A stretch of 52,524 nucleotides of DNA from an uncultured Flavobacteriales bacterium. Lineage in GTDB: Bacteria; Bacteroidota; Bacteroidia; Flavobacteriales; Crocinitomicaceae. Positions 49,469 to 52,524 of the stretch are shown piece by piece. The notes under the pieces are model-generated. The model saw only the letters and a list, made by a program, of their open reading frames with translations, searched no databases and was not told the origin of the DNA. Within the stretch, counting starts at the first letter, position 1. Each line of letters begins with the position of its first letter. A program made the position numbers and the translations under genes. Location of the stretch: the NCBI GenBank assembly GCA_946480815.1, contig CAMLLB010000026.1:1-52524 (forward strand). Reading direction: 5' to 3'.

Positions 49469-50884
49469 TTAGCAAATTTTTTCGTACGCAATATCTGTGT
49501 TGTAGAACACATAAGTATCTTCTATCAATTCACACGCAACAGCGATGAATATGAATGTAAAAGTTTCCAATCTAGTCTTTCTATCAACTTCATCAATATC
49601 CTTCTCAAGGACATCTAAAATTCCACGATAGATATTATTTGTTAGTGCTGAAATAAAGAGAAAGACAGTATTGTGAGTCAAAGAGGAAAACGGAGGTAAA
49701 TTCCAGGCACAGCCATTTTTAAGAAAATCGAATTTACGTTCGGAATCTCCTCTTTGTAGGTACTCTTTTATGATGTCTTCCGCAGGAGTTAATTTATCGT
49801 TTGTAATTATAACTTTATGCCAATAATTACCTACTGCTTTCCAGCCTCTTGGTCCATTTTTAAACTTAAAACCTTTAACAATATGTTTGTCTCTGAGTCT
49901 TTCGATTCTATCCTTGTTTGGGTTTGAATAATCCTTGGGAAATCTTGCGATTACGAGCCTAAATGTATTTGGAGACTCATACATATTGAAATTAACATCA
50001 CCAACTTCGCAGTCCCAAAATGCATTGGCGGTCTCAATGGTTGCTTCTCTGTAGTTCTTACATTTATTTACTGATTGATGAATAATTGGCTGAACATCTT
50101 CTAATTCATCAGAACCTTTCTTTAACTTGGCTTTTGGCATTTTTGTGTTGACACAAAATTCAATCCCTTCTCCATCTAAAAATTCTAGCAATTCTTTAGA
50201 ATAAGAGGCTGTATCGGCTCTAACACGGTCAACAGTGATATTATGTTCTTGGAGTTTCTTTAGACATTTTTCCATGAAAGCAACTTGGCCGTATGCTGGT
50301 GCCACGTTCCCATTTCTCATTTCAATGAAAACTGGAAGGTCATCAATTAATGCAACCATTGGGTAGAAGCCATAAGCATCATGAAGGCGATTATATTTTG
50401 CTTCAAAATTGTCAGTTTCAATAAAGACAGCATCAATATCCATTACATAAGATACATTCTCTTTAAGTACTCCAACTTGTTTTGTAGCTTTTAGTAATAG
50501 GTCAGTCAAAATATCATTATCATTTATTTCACTGAAAATTATTCTTGCCTTCTTTCCTCCTTTACTAATATTCCTCGTGGTCGTTAGTTCGGTTGCAAGT
50601 GTTTTCATTAATCTTCCAAGAGTCACTGGACTTGGAATATTTAAATCTGGAATTAGGTCCAATGCTTTTTTAGTTTTTCTCATGTGGTCGAGCCTTCGAC
50701 CTCCGCATAGGTTTGTAAGCATCCATGAAATTATAGCATCATCATAGCCAAACTTCGCTTGCTTGACACGTGTGCCAAGACACTCTCGAATGAGCTCTGG
50801 TATCTTGAAGTCTTTTATTAACTTCAAAACAGGCACAGCTCCTCCAAAAGGCGTAATTTTTCGATTTGACCTGATTGCTTTCAT
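49469..50884 (-). mobile_element. IS1380-family transposase gene
   Basis: A 471-residue DDE transposase. It begins ITPFGGAVPVLKLI, as in IS1380 proteins, has catalytic-type aspartates at D149/D151 (VMDIDAVF) and D224 (VRADTASY), and the YREK signature Y375-x2-R378-x3-E382-x6-K389. It appears full length, with no frameshift. I could not find terminal inverted repeats or a target duplication around 49380-49468 and 50885-50950, so ends are not assigned and the coordinates cover the transposase gene only. Confidence 0.9.
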
Positions 50885-50948
50885 GATTGTTTCTATTCAC
50901 GGGGTATAACATTTAAATTTCTGGAAGTTATAATGATGGCAGTTTTGA

Positions 50949-51287
50949 TTAGTTTAATACAACATCGAATCGAGCAATTCCATTAAGAAACACTCTTTCA
51001 CAAGGGAAAATTTGATAAATAACAGGAATGAACTTACCTTGATTAATTTGGCTCGACTCAATATCTGATAGTTCGTAAGCATCATCGTCATAGATGAATT
51101 TATCAATCTCACAACCAATCTCATACAAGTCACAAGCTCTTAAAGCAGTAATGACGGTGCAACGTTTTCTAAATGGGTCCATTGTTGCATGCTTTGCAAA
51201 GTAAAGCACCTCTGTGAGGTCCTTATATTGTCTCTCCTCTTGTCTAAGAAGGAATCTAATGATGTCTTCAAGTCTATATAATTCCAT
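50949..51287 (-). CDS. Protein of unknown function upstream of the IS
   Basis: A 112-residue protein, helical N terminus (MELYRLEDIIRFLL), acidic middle (KFIYDDDAYELSDIE). No family recognised. It is 5 bp after the 63-residue gene on the same strand and forms a cluster with DUF2130. Confidence 0.55.
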   Translation of the reverse strand: MELYRLEDIIRFLLRQEERQYKDLTEVLYFAKHATMDPFRKRCTVITALRACDLYEIGCEIDKFIYDDDAYELSDIESSQINQGKFIPVIYQIFPCERVFLNGIARFDVVLN

Positions 51288-51292
51288 GATTT

Positions 51293-51484
51293 CTATGTTT
51301 TATTGATTAATAATTGGTTCCAATAACAAGGCAAAAGGAGTCCAGGAATCCTCATTTCTGGGATTCTCTTGTAAGCTAAAAAATGCTTTATGACTGATTT
51401 GGCATTCTCAAGAACTTGAGAAGCACCTGGTATTTGTACGTGACCACAGAGCGTGGCTTGCAAGAGAATTTTTCCTCTTGCCAT
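51293..51484 (-). CDS. Small protein of unknown function
   Basis: 63 residues from the ATG at 51484; a TTG at 51511 is less likely. Contains two Cys (TLCGHV, LLPCYW) and a basic middle. No family recognised. It lies between the DUF2130 gene (61 bp) and the 112-residue gene (5 bp). Confidence 0.45.
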   Translation of the reverse strand: MARGKILLQATLCGHVQIPGASQVLENAKSVIKHFLAYKRIPEMRIPGLLLPCYWNQLLINKT

Positions 51485-51545
51485 GTCATAGGATGTGTTT
51501 CTTTGAAGCAAGATTGCTTCGGTGCTCGAATGAGCTTATGATGTC

Positions 51546-52524
51546 TTAACTGGCTTCTGGAATTTCGAGCATTCCAACGTTTGGAATCTCGCCAGAAATG
51601 CCTTTAATTGAACCGTAAAATTCAACAGTTGATGAAAGCACTTGACTTAAGTACTTCTCTCTCTTTTTCCAAAGAGCTTGCATTTTTAACTGCTCTTGGT
51701 TATGGCTATCCTGAAGTAATTTGAATCCTTCCAGGATGGACTCGAAAGTATCTTTGAATTCTGTAGAAGTCAAATACTTATAGAGCAACTCCATCTTCCC
51801 TTTCTTCCCATCTTGGGTCTGCATAACTGCGAAAGTTTTCAAAAGTCCATACCGCAACATCAGAGATAAATCTTTTGCATTTTCTGGAGTGACCACCCAA
51901 ATTCCATCTATAAGATTGAATCGATTGGTTGCTCCAGAAGGAAGAGTGCGTGTTACAAGAACAGCAATATCCGCCATTGCCTTTTTTCTATTCTGCTTTA
52001 ATTGACTCAGAAAATTTGGAGAAAAAGACTTTGTGTTTTTGCTTTCATAGATTATTTTTCCTACAACATTTCCAAACTGTGTGACCACGGTATGCTCAAT
52101 GTCAGCACCCCGAACTCCTTTTCCTACTTCTTCAATTATGTCTGAATCAGGATGAGTTTGACGGAGCATGTCTTCTAATGCCAGTTCAAGGCCTTCCCCT
52201 GCCAATCTGGAACCATATCCAATTTGGTTTTTGGCTTCTATGAGTTTCTTGTTGAGGGATGAAATCAAAGACTCTTGCTCTTTGAGCTTGATGTCATTTT
52301 CCATTTGGATTTGAACCCGAACATCTGATTTCATTGCATTGATTCTGGACTGGAATTCCTCTTCCTTCTTCAGAATAATTTCAGATTCCTTTTCAGCGAA
52401 TTCCTGCTCTAGTCGAGCCATCTTGGCTTTGGTTTGATTCAGAGATATGAGCTGCTTGCTTTTCTTGGATAGTTCATCCTGCAGTTCTGTCAATTGAATT
52501 TGTTTCTCAGATTCAATTTCGGCC
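51546..52524 (-). CDS. DUF2130 nuclease-like protein (5' part outside window)
   Basis: The visible 325 residues open at the window edge, so the start is missing; a TTG at 52493 is not a true start because the frame continues open to the edge. The N-terminal part is a coiled coil. The DUF2130 domain follows, with a PD-(D/E)xK-like pattern: D in GVRGADIEHTV, then E-x-K in IIYESKNTK. Members are suspected DNA nucleases or DNA-linked proteins; the function is not established. Cluster with two small genes. Confidence 0.82.
   Translation of the reverse strand, partial: AEIESEKQIQLTELQDELSKKSKQLISLNQTKAKMARLEQEFAEKESEIILKKEEEFQSRINAMKSDVRVQIQMENDIKLKEQESLISSLNKKLIEAKNQIGYGSRLAGEGLELALEDMLRQTHPDSDIIEEVGKGVRGADIEHTVVTQFGNVVGKIIYESKNTKSFSPNFLSQLKQNRKKAMADIAVLVTRTLPSGATNRFNLIDGIWVVTPENAKDLSLMLRYGLLKTFAVMQTQDGKKGKMELLYKYLTSTEFKDTFESILEGFKLLQDSHNQEQLKMQALWKKREKYLSQVLSSTVEFYGSIKGISGEIPNVGMLEIPEAS

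Noticed and set aside
49374..50950. Terminal inverted repeats for the IS1380 element
   Set aside because: I compared both flanks by eye and found no convincing inverted pair or target duplication.

Overview
The window looks like a piece of a Bacteroidota chromosome, most likely Flavobacteriales; a Fluviicola-like member of Crocinitomicaceae is my guess, not a measured assignment. The signs are a type IX secretion C-terminal sorting domain, a fused CcoN-CcoO oxidase subunit, a SusC-like/OMP_b-brl outer membrane receptor, weak or absent Shine-Dalgarno sequences, and several promoters with the Bacteroidota -7 element TAnnTTTG. I see no rRNA, tRNA or CRISPR array.

Layout. (1) 1-5.5 kb: payload end of an extracellular contractile injection system (eCIS) locus. 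Four consecutive proteins share a short N-terminal motif (xILQAYKxGTxQ). Two of them carry DUF4157, one ends in a nuclease-like domain and one in an EndoU-like domain. They are followed by the eCIS-type AAA+ ATPase and a membrane protein of unknown role. A truncated copy of the ATPase 5' end lies between two payload genes. (2) 5.5-26.5 kb: mixed housekeeping and surface genes: a four-helix-bundle gene bracketed by inverted repeats, secreted proteins, two membrane-receptor plus histidine-kinase modules (one with its LuxR-type regulator) and a third orphan receptor, an esterase lipoprotein, an MFS transporter, small stress-type proteins (DUF6496, DUF3606), a CPBP protease with a Cys-containing lipoprotein, a T9SS surface protein pair and an outer membrane beta-barrel receptor. 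(3) 26.5-48.7 kb: a coherent low-oxygen region: hemN, ccoI, ccoS, ccoNO, ccoQ, ccoP, ccoG, ccoH and a DsbD/TauE-like membrane protein. Beyond these come a PAS histidine kinase, a response regulator fused to a Crp/Fnr DNA-binding module, and stress operons (BON, DoxX, universal stress protein, Hsp20, TauE/SafE, ATP-cone nuclease, beta-CASP metallohydrolase, second Hsp20). (4) 48.8-52.5 kb: an accessory stretch with small unknown genes, an IS1380-type transposase and a truncated DUF2130 gene.

Main discovery. Six promoters in region 3 share one exact 65-bp layout: two Fnr/Crp-type boxes (TGA-N6-TCA) exactly 22 bp apart, with the proximal box centre exactly 36.5 nt upstream of the last G of a TAnnTTTG-like -7 element. 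This puts the boxes near -41.5 and -63.5. They precede hemN-ccoI, ccoS-NOQPGH, the PAS kinase/regulator operon itself, BON, the DoxX-USP-Hsp20 operon and the ATP-cone nuclease/beta-CASP operon. The likely controller is the REC-cNMP-HTH_Crp fusion encoded inside the regulon. It has no Fnr-type cysteine cluster, so I infer that the PAS kinase supplies the signal, as if rhizobial FixL-FixJ-FixK had been condensed into two proteins.
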